Positions 16,018 to 27,017 of a DNA stretch of 64,000 bases are shown here, piece after piece; positions within the stretch are counted from its first letter, which is position 1, and every line of letters begins with the position of its first letter. The stretch comes from Hyphomicrobiales bacterium (GTDB taxonomy: Bacteria > Pseudomonadota > Alphaproteobacteria > Rhizobiales > Devosiaceae). The notes under the pieces were generated by a model. The model was not told the DNA's origin. It was given only the letters and a program-made list of their open reading frames with translations, and searched no databases. The stretch spans positions 1-64,000 of the forward strand of contig UCAU01000009.1 of NCBI GenBank assembly GCA_900470445.1. The letters run 5' to 3'. Both the position numbers and the translations under genes were made by a program.

Positions 16018-17028
16018 ATGATGTTCCGCAGCCTCCTCCTCGCCTCCTCAATGCTCCTCGCCGCGCCCGCCTTCGCGCAGGACGCAGCCCCCTCGCGCAC
16101 GCTGACCGAAGTGCTGGAGGACGCCGAACGGCTAGAGCCACTGGAAACCGTGATCGTCTCGCAGAACGGCGAAATCATCGCCGAGCGCGGCTATAACGGC
16201 CATCGCCTGGACGCACCGACCAATATAAAATCGGCCTCAAAAACAATCATTTCCGCCCTGATCGGCATCGCCATCGAGAAGGGCATTCTCGAAAGCACCG
16301 ACCAGAAGATCGCGCCAATCCTGCGCGATGACCTGCCCTCCAATGCCGATCCGCGCATCGAGGACATCACCGTCGGCAATCTGCTGACCATGCGCGCCGG
16401 GCTCGAGCCCACCTCCGGCGTCAATTACGGCCGCTGGGTCGCCAGCGACAATTGGGTCCGCGCCGCCCTCGCCCGCCCCTTTGTCGATGATCCAGGCGCC
16501 GGCATGCTCTACTCCACCGGCTCCAGCCACTTGCTGTCAGCCATCCTCACCCAGCAAACCGGCCGCTCAACCCTGGCCAACGCCCGTGAATGGCTCGGCG
16601 CGGTCCCCGGCTTCGCCATCGCCAGCTGGGACCGCGACCCACAAGGCATCTATCTGGGCGGCAACCAGATGGCCATGACCCCACGCTCGCTGCTGGCCTT
16701 TGGCGAACTCTACCGCAATGGCGGCCTCGCCCCCGATGGCACGCGCGTCATCTCGCAAGCCTGGATCGACCAATCCTGGTCCCCGCATACACGATCCATC
16801 CGCACTGGCGACAGCTATGGTTATGGCTGGTTCTTGCGTAATATCGGTGGAGAAGACACCCGCTTTGCCTGGGGTTTCGGCGGCCAGATGCTCTACATCG
16901 TGCCTGCGCTGGACCTGACCGTCGTCATGACCTCGGACGAAACCACCGGGGCCGCCAATACCGGCCACCGCGACGATCTGCACAACCTGCTGGCCGAAAT
17001 CATCGCCACCATAAGTGATGCGGAATAG
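16018..17028 (+). CDS. secreted serine hydrolase, beta-lactamase class C / EstB-like
   Basis: A 336-aa protein with a signal peptide (residues 1-20, cut after AFA). SxxK is S72-A-S-K75 (catalytic serine and lysine), the second motif is Y165-S-T, and a C-terminal WGFGGQ stretch corresponds to the third motif. The family includes esterases, transpeptidase-like enzymes and 6-aminohexanoate-dimer hydrolases; true beta-lactamase activity is not implied. Start: AAAGGA 6 nt before ATG 16018; the frame is open further upstream but without signal-peptide logic. It reads away from the sugar locus and converges with the DUF4169 gene, 4 nt away. Confidence 0.87.
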   Translation: MMFRSLLLASSMLLAAPAFAQDAAPSRTLTEVLEDAERLEPLETVIVSQNGEIIAERGYNGHRLDAPTNIKSASKTIISALIGIAIEKGILESTDQKIAPILRDDLPSNADPRIEDITVGNLLTMRAGLEPTSGVNYGRWVASDNWVRAALARPFVDDPGAGMLYSTGSSHLLSAILTQQTGRSTLANAREWLGAVPGFAIASWDRDPQGIYLGGNQMAMTPRSLLAFGELYRNGGLAPDGTRVISQAWIDQSWSPHTRSIRTGDSYGYGWFLRNIGGEDTRFAWGFGGQMLYIVPALDLTVVMTSDETTGAANTGHRDDLHNLLAEIIATISDAE

Positions 17029-17032
17029 GCCC

Positions 17033-17215
17033 CTACTCGTCCTCGCCCCGCTTATGGCCATCGGTCCGCTTGTCCGCCAGCGCCTTCTCGGCCTCGGCCA
17101 AGGCCTTCTCAGCCTTGGTCCGCCCAAACTTGACGCGATTCTCCGCCGCCTGTGCCTCTTTGCCGGCCAGAACCTTCGCCTTGCGCGCTTTGGACAGCGA
17201 AATAATCTCAGCCAT
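17033..17215 (-). CDS. DUF4169 family small protein
   Basis: A 60-aa, strongly charged, Ala/Lys/Arg-rich protein starting MAEIISLSKARKAK, with an NRVKFGRTKAEK core and DGHKR near the end. This pattern matches the DUF4169 family of alphaproteobacteria. It is predicted to be helical; no function is known. It begins 2 nt after the stop of the acetyltransferase gene, so the two and pyrG form a likely transcript. Confidence 0.8.
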   Translation of the reverse strand: MAEIISLSKARKAKVLAGKEAQAAENRVKFGRTKAEKALAEAEKALADKRTDGHKRGEDE

Positions 17216-17217
17216 GT

Positions 17218-17720
17218 CTAGCTTACCTCCGGACGGTCCAGCCGAAGATAAACGCTATGGCACCATTCGTCACCCAGCAGGAAGGTGTTCTCGGCCCGTC
17301 CGGTCTCGACAAATCCAAGCTTGTCCAGCACGCTCAGCGAGGCGGCATTGCGCGGATCGACATCGGCATCCAGATGCGTCGCCGCCGTATCGGCAAAGGC
17401 ATAGGCAATAAACGCTCGCGAGGCCTCGGTCGCTAGCCCGCGCCCCCAACAGTCCCGCCGCAACATGAAACCGAAATCGGGCAGCCGCCCTGCTCCAACT
17501 GTGCCGATGGCCTCGCCATCCAGCAGCATGATGAAGTCCTCGCCGCCATTGGCCGTGCGCTCGATCATCTTGTCGAGCCAGAGCCGGGTCACGTCCCGGT
17601 CGGCATGCGGCAATGTCGACCAATACCGCATCGCCTGCGGGTCCGACATGATGGCGAACATCGCCTCCAGGTCGCTCGTGAGCGGCCGCCGTAACAGCAG
17701 CCGCGCACTACGTAATTCCA

Positions 17721-17721
<1 letters not shown>
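17218..17721 (-). CDS. GNAT family N-acetyltransferase, RimJ/RimL type
   Basis: A 167-aa acetyltransferase. It opens with ELRSARLLLRRP, then has the GFMLRRDCWGRGLATEASRAFIAYAF acetyl-CoA segment (R/Q-x-x-G-x-G/A equivalent RDCWGRGLA) and the typical ending DPRNAASLSVLDKLGFVETG. The start at 17721 overlaps the pyrG stop by one base (TGATG). A longer open frame upstream lies inside pyrG and is not used. The target may be a protein N-terminus or a small amine. Confidence 0.87.
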
Positions 17722-19355
<1,634 letters not shown>

Positions 19356-19382
19356 TCACCTTAATCACATCGTCGTCGATTC

Positions 19383-19405
19383 GTAGAGCCCGTGTGCGGC
19401 TCTAC
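19383..19405 (-). other. hairpin GTAGAGCC / GGCTCTAC upstream of pyrG
   Basis: Perfect 8-nt arms at 19383-19390 and 19398-19405 with a 7-nt loop. It lies between the secG terminator and the pyrG start, about 34 nt before the ATG. It has no U-run and may be a leader structure or stabiliser. Confidence 0.5.
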
Positions 19406-19409
19406 ACAA

Positions 19410-19437
19410 AAAGAAGAAGGGGATGTTTCCATCCCCC
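19410..19437 (-). terminator. rho-independent terminator after secG
   Basis: On the minus strand, GGGGATG-GAAA-CATCCCC (arms 19419-19425 and 19430-19436) is followed by a T-rich run TTCTTCTTTTTG. It lies 24 nt after the secG stop. Confidence 0.75.
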
Positions 19438-19460
19438 TCTGCCGTTGCGCCTTGCGGCGG

Positions 19461-19979
19461 TTAGTTGGTCGCCGGAGCGGCCGGTGTTTGTGTCGGCGTC
19501 TCCGCCGGAGTCGTGGGAACCGGCAGGTCGCTATTGGCGGCCGGAGCAGTCGTCGTGGTGGTATCGGTGGCCGGGGCCACAGTGCCGATATCCTCGGTCA
19601 CCGGATCGGCGCCAGCCGGAGCCGTCGGGTCGGTCGCGGGAACCGGCAGATCAGATGTCGTGCCGCCCTGCAGCGAATTGAGCGCATCGAGCACGCTGGT
19701 CGGCGCGGTCTGGTCGGTGCCCTGCACGGCGCGTTCGAGAATACCCGAAGTGCCACGATCAAATTCGCTGAGCACGGTCAACCCGATCGCCGTTGCGAAA
19801 AACAGCGTCGCCAGAATCGCCGTGGTCCGGGTCAAAAGGTTGGCCGAGCCGCGAGCGGTCATAAAGCCGCCGCTGCCACCACCAATGCCCAGCGCACCGC
19901 CCTCGGAGCGCTGCAACAGGATCACCGCGATCAGCGCCAGGACGATCAGCAGATAGGCAACAATCAGGACGTTCGCCAT
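19461..19979 (-). CDS. secG: preprotein translocase subunit SecG with long Pro/Thr tail
   Basis: Small integral membrane partner of SecYE. Residues 4-22 and about 52-72 are the two helices; between them lies the LLQRSEGGALGIGGGSGG stretch typical of SecG. At 172 aa it is much longer than common SecG (75-130 aa): residues about 100-172 are low complexity, rich in Pro, Thr and Ala, with SDLPVP present twice. The ATG at 19979 and the secG-pyrG order (downstream of tpiA) support the call. The tail should face the cytoplasm or periplasm depending on SecG topology; its role is unknown. Confidence 0.93.
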   Translation of the reverse strand: MANVLIVAYLLIVLALIAVILLQRSEGGALGIGGGSGGFMTARGSANLLTRTTAILATLFFATAIGLTVLSEFDRGTSGILERAVQGTDQTAPTSVLDALNSLQGGTTSDLPVPATDPTAPAGADPVTEDIGTVAPATDTTTTTAPAANSDLPVPTTPAETPTQTPAAPATN

Positions 19980-20089
19980 CGTGTCTCAGTTTCAGGTCGT
20001 GTCAAAAGATGGCGCGTCTTACACGCCTCGTGCCGCAATTGCCAGAGGCCGGGCGGAATTTCCAACCAGCCTCTGCCGTCTCGCGCTTA

Positions 20090-20845
20090 TTATACGGCGG
20101 AGATAATGGTGTAGAAGTCCTTTGCCAAGAGGCTGGCGCCCCCAACAAGCCCGCCATTGACGTTTTCAATGGCCAAAATCTCGCGCGCATTCTGCGGCTT
20201 GAGCGAGCCGCCATAAAGAATGCGGATGGCGAGGCCCTTGTCCGCGAACCGGTCGACCAGAATGGTGCGGATGCGATTGTGCATCTGCGCGATTTCTTCA
20301 CTGGTCGGTGTGCGGCCCGTGCCGATCGCCCAGACGGGTTCATAGGCGACGATCACCTCATGTTGACCGGCATGATCGGGAATCGATCCGGCGAGCTGGG
20401 TGGCGACGACGGTTTCAGCTTTGCCGCCATCGCGCTCGGCCTCGGTCTCGCCGACGCAGATGATCGGCTTGAGCCCGGCGCCGATGGCGGCCTCAGCCTT
20501 GGCGCGGACGGTAGCATCGGTTTCGGCATAAGCAGCGCGGCGCTCGGAATGGCCGACGATGACATATTGCGCGCCCGCATCGGCCAGCATGCCGGCTGCG
20601 ATATCCCCGGTATGGGCACCGGAGGCAGCGGCGTGGCAATCCTGCCCGCCGGCCAGAATGCCTGATGTGGCGCCCTGGCGGGCGACGGCCGCCAGAATCG
20701 TTGCGGGAGGACAGATGACTACGACGGCGCGGGGCGCTTCACCGGTTGTCAGCATTTCTGCCAGGCTCTGGAGTTCGTCCAGCGAAGCGCGAACGCCGTT
20801 CATTTTCCAGTTGCCCGCGATCAGCGGCGTCAATGTCGTTGTCAC
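20090..20845 (-). CDS. tpiA: triosephosphate isomerase
   Basis: Interconverts dihydroxyacetone phosphate and glyceraldehyde-3-phosphate in glycolysis. At 251 aa it has the normal length. Seen: GNWKMNG (substrate Lys), VIVGHSERR (catalytic His), [11 protein letters not shown] (catalytic Glu) and ILYGGSLKP near the end. Start: GTG at 20845 with CAGGAG 8 nt upstream gives the usual N-terminus; the open frame continues to 20902 but adds residues not seen in the family. Divergent from ppiD. Confidence 0.96.
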   Translation of the reverse strand: MTTTLTPLIAGNWKMNGVRASLDELQSLAEMLTTGEAPRAVVVICPPATILAAVARQGATSGILAGGQDCHAAASGAHTGDIAAGMLADAGAQYVIVGHSERRAAYAETDATVRAKAEAAIGAGLKPIICVGETEAERDGGKAETVVATQLAGSIPDHAGQHEVIVAYEPVWAIGTGRTPTSEEIAQMHNRIRTILVDRFADKGLAIRILYGGSLKPQNAREILAIENVNGGLVGGASLLAKDFYTIISAV

Positions 20846-20967
20846 TCTTAATACTCCTGCCTCTTGCACCAGAGCGGGCTTTGCCCTAACCCCGAACGTC
20901 AAATTGGATTACTAGTGCCCACCCGCTGCTGCGGTAAAGCCTAGATACGCGTTATGGAACGTCTGAC

Positions 20968-22842
20968 ATGCTCGATAGTTTGCGCGGTTTTGCAAAATCC
21001 TGGCCCGGTAAGGTCATGGGTGCTTTTCTTTTGGTGGGCATTGCCGGGTTCGGCATCAACAATGTCATCACGGACCTGGGCACCAACACCGTAGCACGTG
21101 TCGGCAATGAGGAAATCAATTCGCGGGAATTCCTGCGCGCCTACCAGAACCAGATGAACCAGGTGGCCCAGCGGCTGGGGTCAGTCCCCACCCAGCAGGA
21201 AGCCGTGAGCCTGGGCATTCCCTCCATGGTGCTGCAGAGCCTGGCGCAGGACGCGGCCCTCAGCCAGATGGCGAATAATTTCGGGCTCGGCGTTTCCGAG
21301 CAGAAGCTTAGCGAAATGCTGCGCGAGGACCCATCCTTCGCCGGCACGCTCGGCACGTTTGACCCCGCCGCCTTCACCCAGGTGTTGCAGCAGAGCGGCC
21401 TGACCGAGGCCGAATATTTTGCCGACCAGAGCAAGGCCGCAGAGCGCCAGCAACTGGTGCTCTCGCTGTTTGGCGATACCAAGCTCTCCGCCACGGCCTC
21501 CAACCTGGTCAACCGCTACGCTGCCGACCAGCGCACCATGGACTATTTCGTCATTGGCGACACCAATATCGAAACACCCGCAGCGCCGACCGAGGCAGAA
21601 CTGGCCGCCTATCTCACCGAGCATCAAGCCGACTATCGCACTGTTGAAACCCGCACAGTGCAAATGCTCGAGCTGTCGCCCGCGAGCCTGGCTAAAACCA
21701 AGACCATTTCCGACGACGCCATTGCCGCCGAATATGAGCGCACCAAGGCCAGCCTCAATACGCCCGAGACCCGCACCATTCAGCAGGTCGCGCTCAATCC
21801 CGAGCAGGTCACGGCCTTCGAAGCCGGCCAGACCGCTGGCACGTCCTTCGAAACGCTGGTGACCACTGCCGGCTTGACGCCGACCGAGCTTGGCACCCTG
21901 GCGCAGTCCAACATCACCGACGCCGCTCTCGCCACCGCCGCCTTCGGGCTGCCGCAGGGCGGGTTCGCCATCATCGATGGCATTGGCGGCAAGCGAGCCA
22001 TTCATGTCTCGGCCATTCAGGCGGCCCGCGAGCCTACGCTGGCCGAGGCCCGTGACCAGATCGCGCAGAATCTGGCTCTGGCCGAAGCGCGCAATGAAGT
22101 GTCCGACGTCCTCGACCAAATCGAAGAATTGCGCGCTGCGTTCCAGCCGCTGACCGACATTGCCGCCCGCTTCAATCTCGATCTCTACGAGGCCAATGTG
22201 ACTGCCGGCGGCGGCGAACTTTCCGTCGTCCCCGGCCTCACTGACGCCGACCGCCCCCGCGTTGCCCAGGCTATTTTCAAGGCCGAAGAGGGCAAGCTGA
22301 CCCCGGCAACCCAGTTGGCCGGCAGTGCCAATCTGTGGTTCGACCTGGTCAAGATCGATCCGGCACGCGACCAGACGCTTGATGAAGTGCGCGAGCAGGT
22401 GACGACCGCGATCACCACCGAACGCACCAATGCCGCTCTCGCCATCGCGCAGGATGCCGCTGTAAAGCGCATCGAGGCCGGCGAAGCGATTGCCGATGTG
22501 GCCGCTTCACTCGGGGTGTTCCCGCAGCTGAGCACCCAGTTCACCCGCTTTGGGTCGCAGGACCAGACGATTGACCAGACGGTCGCAGCCGCGGCCTTTG
22601 CCGGCGGCGAAGACCATCACGGCGCCGTGGTCAGCAATAGCGGCGAGCACATCGTGTTCCAGGTCACCGCTGTGACGCCAGCCGAAGGCGGCCTGGCCGA
22701 ACAGGCCAATGCCAGCCTCGAAAACGAAGTGCGGATCGGCATCTATGGCGATTTCGTAACCGCCGTGCGCGACGAAGCCGGCTTGCGCGTCAATGAGCAG
22801 GCCTTGCAGCAATCGCTTTCTCTCCTCACCGGCGCGCAATAG
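20968..22842 (+). CDS. ppiD: PpiD-like membrane-anchored peptidylprolyl isomerase/chaperone
   Basis: A 624-aa periplasmic folding factor anchored by one N-terminal helix (about residues 14-32, after the KSWPGKVMGA stretch). The SurA-N-like chaperone region follows (RVGNEEINSREFLRAYQNQMNQVAQRLG). A parvulin-type domain lies at about 235-360 (IQQVAL ... FGLPQGGFAIIDGIGGKRAIHVSAIQAA) and a long helical C-terminal region after it. The parvulin domain looks poorly conserved, as is usual in PpiD. It precedes trpE by 31 nt, a pairing seen in many alphaproteobacteria. Confidence 0.88.
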   Translation: MLDSLRGFAKSWPGKVMGAFLLVGIAGFGINNVITDLGTNTVARVGNEEINSREFLRAYQNQMNQVAQRLGSVPTQQEAVSLGIPSMVLQSLAQDAALSQMANNFGLGVSEQKLSEMLREDPSFAGTLGTFDPAAFTQVLQQSGLTEAEYFADQSKAAERQQLVLSLFGDTKLSATASNLVNRYAADQRTMDYFVIGDTNIETPAAPTEAELAAYLTEHQADYRTVETRTVQMLELSPASLAKTKTISDDAIAAEYERTKASLNTPETRTIQQVALNPEQVTAFEAGQTAGTSFETLVTTAGLTPTELGTLAQSNITDAALATAAFGLPQGGFAIIDGIGGKRAIHVSAIQAAREPTLAEARDQIAQNLALAEARNEVSDVLDQIEELRAAFQPLTDIAARFNLDLYEANVTAGGGELSVVPGLTDADRPRVAQAIFKAEEGKLTPATQLAGSANLWFDLVKIDPARDQTLDEVREQVTTAITTERTNAALAIAQDAAVKRIEAGEAIADVAASLGVFPQLSTQFTRFGSQDQTIDQTVAAAAFAGGEDHHGAVVSNSGEHIVFQVTAVTPAEGGLAEQANASLENEVRIGIYGDFVTAVRDEAGLRVNEQALQQSLSLLTGAQ

Positions 22843-22873
22843 CGCCGGCCCAACCCAACTGGAACACCTGACG

Positions 22874-24382
22874 ATGGGCGACGATTCCTACCAGCGCTTT
22901 GCCGAGCAATACGAAGCCGGGAAATCGCAGATCGTCTGGCGTCGCATCGTGGCCGATCTCGAAACGCCGATCGGCACCTATCTGAAGCTGGCACAGGACC
23001 GCACCAACACCTTCCTGCTCGAATCAGTGCAGGACGGTGCCATTCGCGGCCGCTATTCGATCATTGGCCTCTTGCCCGATGTCATCCTCAAGGTTGAGGC
23101 CGGCCAGGCGTCCATCAATCGCACGGCCCAGCTTGATCCGGATCATTACGAGCCGCTGAGCGAAGCCCCACTCGACGCGCTGCGCACCCTTGTGGCCGAC
23201 AGCAAGATCGACGTGCCGCCCGGCCTGCCGCCGCAGTCGGCCGGCATCTATGGCTTTTTGGGCTATGAGATGGTCCGCTATATGGAAGTGCTGCCCAACA
23301 GCAATCCGGACCATCTGGAGCTTCCCGAAGCGACCTTGATGCGTCCCTCGCTGCTGGCCATCTTCGATACGCTCAAGGACGAGCTCTATCTGACAGCGCC
23401 GATTTTCGTGCGGGAGGGCGTCACGGCCCGTCAGGCGCATGAGGCTGCCGAGGCCCGCATCGAGGAAGCCATCGCCCGCCTGGGCCGCGCTTTGCCCACC
23501 ACAGCCGCCCTGCCCGACCTTGAGAGCATCGCTGTCACCAGCAACACCAGTCGCGAAGAGTATTTCGCGATGGTTGCCAAGGCCAAAGACTACATCACGG
23601 CCGGCGATATCTTCCAGGTCGTGCTGAGCCAGCGTTTCGAGGCTGAATTCACCCTGCCCGCCACAGCGCTCTATCGTGCGCTGCGCCGCACCAATCCCAG
23701 CCCCTATATGTATTTCCTCGACTTCGGCGGCTTTGCCATTGCCGGGTCGAGCCCGGAAGTGCTGGTGCGCGTGCAGGATGGCCAAGTCACCATCCGCCCC
23801 ATCGCAGGCACCCGCAAGCGCGGCGCCACCCCGACGCGGGATCAGGAACTGGCCGCCGAACTGCTGGCCGACCCCAAGGAACTGGCCGAGCATCTGATGC
23901 TGCTCGATCTGGGCCGCAACGACGTCGGCCGCGTCGCCAAGACCGGCACGGTCAAGGTCACCGACAAGTTCTTCCTCGAATTCTATTCCCACGTCATGCA
24001 CATCGTTTCCAACGTGGTTGGTGTGCTCGATCCCAAATACGACTTCGTCGATGCCCTCTCGGCCGGTTTCCCGGCGGGCACGGTCTCCGGCGCCCCCAAG
24101 GTTCGCGCCATGGAAATCATCGATGAGCTGGAAAAGTCCCGCCGCGGCATCTATGGCGGCTGCGTCGGCTATTTCAGCGCCGATGGAACCATGGACACCT
24201 GCATCGTGCTGCGCACCGCCATCGTCAAGGATGGCAAGCTCTATGCCCAGGCCGGCGCCGGCATCGTGGCGGACAGCAAACCCGAACTCGAACAGCTCGA
24301 ATGCGAAAACAAGGCCCGCGCCCTTTTCAGCGCCGCCGAGGAAGCGCTACGCTATGCCGGCGAGGCGAGGATCGGGCAATGA
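22874..24382 (+). CDS. trpE: anthranilate synthase component I
   Basis: Converts chorismate to anthranilate with ammonia from TrpG, the first tryptophan step. The 502-aa protein has the N-terminal regulatory region (LLESVQDGAIRGRYSIIG, containing the ES that binds tryptophan in the family) and the chorismate-binding C-terminal half (NPSPYMYFLDF, IAGSSPE, RPIAGTRKRG, LGRNDVGRV, AGFPAGTVSGAPKVRAMEIIDELE, IVADSKPE). Start at MGDDSYQRF (22874); the open frame upstream overlaps ppiD. It is separate from TrpG, unlike the fused TrpEG of Rhizobium. A repeat block splits it from trpG. Confidence 0.97.
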   Translation: MGDDSYQRFAEQYEAGKSQIVWRRIVADLETPIGTYLKLAQDRTNTFLLESVQDGAIRGRYSIIGLLPDVILKVEAGQASINRTAQLDPDHYEPLSEAPLDALRTLVADSKIDVPPGLPPQSAGIYGFLGYEMVRYMEVLPNSNPDHLELPEATLMRPSLLAIFDTLKDELYLTAPIFVREGVTARQAHEAAEARIEEAIARLGRALPTTAALPDLESIAVTSNTSREEYFAMVAKAKDYITAGDIFQVVLSQRFEAEFTLPATALYRALRRTNPSPYMYFLDFGGFAIAGSSPEVLVRVQDGQVTIRPIAGTRKRGATPTRDQELAAELLADPKELAEHLMLLDLGRNDVGRVAKTGTVKVTDKFFLEFYSHVMHIVSNVVGVLDPKYDFVDALSAGFPAGTVSGAPKVRAMEIIDELEKSRRGIYGGCVGYFSADGTMDTCIVLRTAIVKDGKLYAQAGAGIVADSKPELEQLECENKARALFSAAEEALRYAGEARIGQ

Positions 24383-24395
24383 GCGAAACTTTTGA

Positions 24396-24488
24396 AGACC
24401 TCATGGTGAGCTTGTCGAACCACGAGGTCGGGCGAGTGGAGGCCGGTGCCACGACCTCGTCCTTCGACAGGCTCAGGATGAGGTCTAC
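24396..24488. repeat. family 1 inverted repeat between trpE and trpG
   Basis: Arms at about 24396-24430 and 24450-24488 repeat the sequence at 4232-4330 and 6569-6664 (AGACCTCATGGTGAGC... against ...CTCAGGATGAGGTCT). The element is in the gap between two genes whose products form one enzyme complex. Confidence 0.85.
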
Positions 24489-24524
24489 CGAAATTCATCG
24501 ATGGCGGGACGAGTTCTGAAAACG

Positions 24525-24556
24525 GCGGTTCCCGCTTGCGCGGGAATGACACCGTG
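24525..24556. repeat. family 2 palindrome upstream of trpG
   Basis: TTCCCGC-TTGC-GCGGGAA at 24529-24546, followed by TGACACCGTGG as in the reverse-oriented copies at 4.3 and 12.7 kb. The loop differs (TTGC instead of GAAA/TTTC). It lies 43 nt before trpG. Confidence 0.8.
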
Positions 24557-24589
24557 GTTGGAATTTGTCTTTAGTGGAAAGTCCCGAAC

Positions 24590-25189
24590 ATGACCCGCAC
24601 TCTCGTCATCGATAATTACGATAGCTTCACCTACAATCTCGTCCACTTCCTCGGAGAATTGGGCGCCGACGTCACTGTCTACCGCAACAACAAGATCACC
24701 CTCGAGGAAATCGCTGATATGGCGCCCGAGGCAATCGTGCTGTCCCCCGGCCCCTGCACCCCCAACGAAGCCGGCATTTGCCTCGCCGTCATCGACCGCT
24801 TCAAAAGCCAGATCCCGATCCTGGGCGTGTGCCTGGGCCATCAGGCCATCGGCCAGGCCATGGGCGGCGACGTGATCCGTGCGCCGCATCTCGTTCACGG
24901 CAAGACCAGCAAGATCCATCACACTGGCAAGGGCCTGTTCCGCGGCCTGAACAATGACTTCGAGGCCACGCGCTACCACTCGCTGATCGTCAAGCCCGAA
25001 ACCCTGCCGCAAACCCTTGATGTCACCGCCACCACCGATGATGGGCTGATCATGGGCATGCAGCACAAGACCCTCCCGGTTCACGGCGTGCAGTTCCACC
25101 CCGAAAGCATCGCCTCGGAAAATGGTCACGCTTTGCTGCAGAATTTCCTCAACATTGCCCGTGACTTCAACGGGCAGAGGGCTGCGTGA
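24590..25189 (+). CDS. trpG: anthranilate synthase component II (glutamine amidotransferase)
   Basis: Releases ammonia from glutamine for TrpE. The 199-aa class I glutaminase has VIDNYDSFTYNLVHFLGELG at the start, LSPGPCTPNEAG, the nucleophile in LGVCLGHQAIGQ and the His/Glu pair in VQFHPESIAS. The stop overlaps the trpD start (TGATG). In some species TrpG also serves folate synthesis; no pabB is near. Confidence 0.96.
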   Translation: MTRTLVIDNYDSFTYNLVHFLGELGADVTVYRNNKITLEEIADMAPEAIVLSPGPCTPNEAGICLAVIDRFKSQIPILGVCLGHQAIGQAMGGDVIRAPHLVHGKTSKIHHTGKGLFRGLNNDFEATRYHSLIVKPETLPQTLDVTATTDDGLIMGMQHKTLPVHGVQFHPESIASENGHALLQNFLNIARDFNGQRAA

Positions 25190-26208
25190 TGGATATCAAA
25201 GCCGCCCTCAACAAGATTGCCGACCGACGCGACCTGACCGGCGAAGAAATGCGCGCCGTCATGCGCACCATCATGGCCGGCGAAGCCACCCCCAGCCAGA
25301 TCGGCGCCTTCCTCATGGGTATGCGCATCAAGGGCGAAAGTGTCGGTGAAATCGCCGCCGCCGTCTCGATCCTGCGCGAACAGATGGTGCCCGTCGAGGC
25401 CCCCGAAGACGCCGTCGATATTGTCGGCACCGGCGGCGATGGCGGGGGCACGCTCAACATCTCCACCGCCAGCGCCATCGTCGTCGCCTCCATTGGCGTC
25501 CCCGTCGCCAAGCATGGCAACCGCGCCCTCTCCTCCAAATCCGGCGCCTCGCAGGTGCTCGAAGCCCTCGGCGTCAAGCTCGACCTGACCCCGGCCGAAA
25601 TCTCCCGCTGCATCGCCAAAGCCGGCATCGGCTTCATGTTCGCGCCTAGCCACCATCCGGCGATGCGCCATGTCGGCCCCTCGCGCGCCGAAATGGGCGT
25701 GCGCACCATGTTCAACCTGCTTGGCCCGCAATCCAACCCGGCCGGCGTGCGCCGCTACATGCTGGGCGTCTATGCCGAGGAATGGGTCGAACCCGTCGCC
25801 GCCGCCCTGCTCGCCAATCGCGCCATCAAGGCCTGGGTCGTGCATGGCAGCGATGGCCTCGACGAAATCACCGTCACCGGCCCAAGCTTCGTCGCCCAGA
25901 TCGCCAATGGCGATCTGCGTAGCTTCGAAGTCACCCCGGAACAAGCGGGCCTCAAACGTCACAACCCCAAGGATTTGCTCGGCGGCGATCCTGCCTATAA
26001 TGCGGCGGCCATGCATGCGCTGTTCGATGGCGCTCCTGGCGCTTATCGTGACATTGTATTGCTCAATACGGCGGCAACCCTCATCGTGGCCGACAAGGCC
26101 GCCGACCTCCGCGAAGGCGCGGCCATGGCGGCCGAAGCAATCGACAGCGGCAAAGCAAAACAAACTCTGGCCCGCCTCGTGGCGGTTTCCAACGGACAGG
26201 ACCAATGA
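25189..26208 (+). CDS. trpD: anthranilate phosphoribosyltransferase
   Basis: Transfers phosphoribose from PRPP to anthranilate. The 339-aa protein has the GTGGDGG loop followed by [12 protein letters not shown], the [21 protein letters not shown] block, and [15 protein letters not shown] 25189 overlaps the trpG stop by one base; a GTG one codon earlier is an alternative. Coupled to trpC by a 4-nt overlap. Confidence 0.97.
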   Translation: MDIKAALNKIADRRDLTGEEMRAVMRTIMAGEATPSQIGAFLMGMRIKGESVGEIAAAVSILREQMVPVEAPEDAVDIVGTGGDGGGTLNISTASAIVVASIGVPVAKHGNRALSSKSGASQVLEALGVKLDLTPAEISRCIAKAGIGFMFAPSHHPAMRHVGPSRAEMGVRTMFNLLGPQSNPAGVRRYMLGVYAEEWVEPVAAALLANRAIKAWVVHGSDGLDEITVTGPSFVAQIANGDLRSFEVTPEQAGLKRHNPKDLLGGDPAYNAAAMHALFDGAPGAYRDIVLLNTAATLIVADKAADLREGAAMAAEAIDSGKAKQTLARLVAVSNGQDQ

Positions 26209-27017
26209 GCGATATCCTGCAGCAGATCGAGGCCTATAAGCGCGAAGAAATCGCCGCGGCCAAAGCCATGCGCCCCTGGGCCGAGGTCGTGGCGCAAGCC
26301 CATGACCAGCCCGCGCCCCGCGGCTTCATCAGCGCCATCAAGGCCAAGCGCAGCCAGGGCCAATATGCCCTGATTGCGGAGGTGAAAAAGGCCAGTCCCT
26401 CCAAGGGCCTGATCCGCCCCGATTTCAATCCAGCCGAAATCGCGCGCGCCTACGAAACCGCCGGCGCGGCGTGTCTCTCGGTGCTGACCGACCGCCCCTC
26501 CTTCCAGGGCTCGCCCAGCTATCTGATCGAGGCCCGCGCCGCCACGCGCCTGCCGGTGCTGCGCAAGGACTTCCTGTTCGAGACCTATCAGGTCGCCGAA
26601 GCCCGCGCCTGGGGCGCCGATTGCATCCTGGTGATCCTTGCCGCCATTGGCGACGACGTGGCCCGCTACCTGCTCGACGCCGCCGCCGAATGGGGCATGG
26701 ACGCCTTGGTGGAGGTCCATGACCAGCTCGAACTCGACCGCGCCCTGGCTTTGGGCGCCGAGTTCATCGGCATCAACAACCGCAATCTGCGCACCTTCGA
26801 AACCACGCTCGACACCTCGATCAATCTCGCCATCGGCGTGCCGAAAAACGTCCTCCTGGTCAGCGAAAGCGGCATTATGAGCCACGACCATGTGGTCAAG
26901 CTCGAGCAGGAAGCCGGCATCGGCACCTTCCTCGTCGGCGAAAGCCTGATGCGCCAAGACGATGTTGCCGCCGCCACTCGCACCCTGCTGATGGGCGCGC
27001 CCGAGGTCGTTCGCTGA
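26205..27017 (+). CDS. trpC: indole-3-glycerol phosphate synthase
   Basis: Closes the indole ring from CdRP. The 270-aa TIM barrel has [19 protein letters not shown] (phosphate and catalytic Lys region), [39 protein letters not shown] and [12 protein letters not shown]. It overlaps trpD by 4 nt and moaC by 1 nt. trpF, trpB and trpA are not in this window, so the pathway is split over two loci. Confidence 0.97.
   Translation: MSDILQQIEAYKREEIAAAKAMRPWAEVVAQAHDQPAPRGFISAIKAKRSQGQYALIAEVKKASPSKGLIRPDFNPAEIARAYETAGAACLSVLTDRPSFQGSPSYLIEARAATRLPVLRKDFLFETYQVAEARAWGADCILVILAAIGDDVARYLLDAAAEWGMDALVEVHDQLELDRALALGAEFIGINNRNLRTFETTLDTSINLAIGVPKNVLLVSESGIMSHDHVVKLEQEAGIGTFLVGESLMRQDDVAAATRTLLMGAPEVVR

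Noticed and set aside
16018-17028. Antibiotic-resistance beta-lactamase
   Set aside because: SxxK is present, but the other motifs fit the broader serine hydrolase/EstB group; resistance cannot be claimed.
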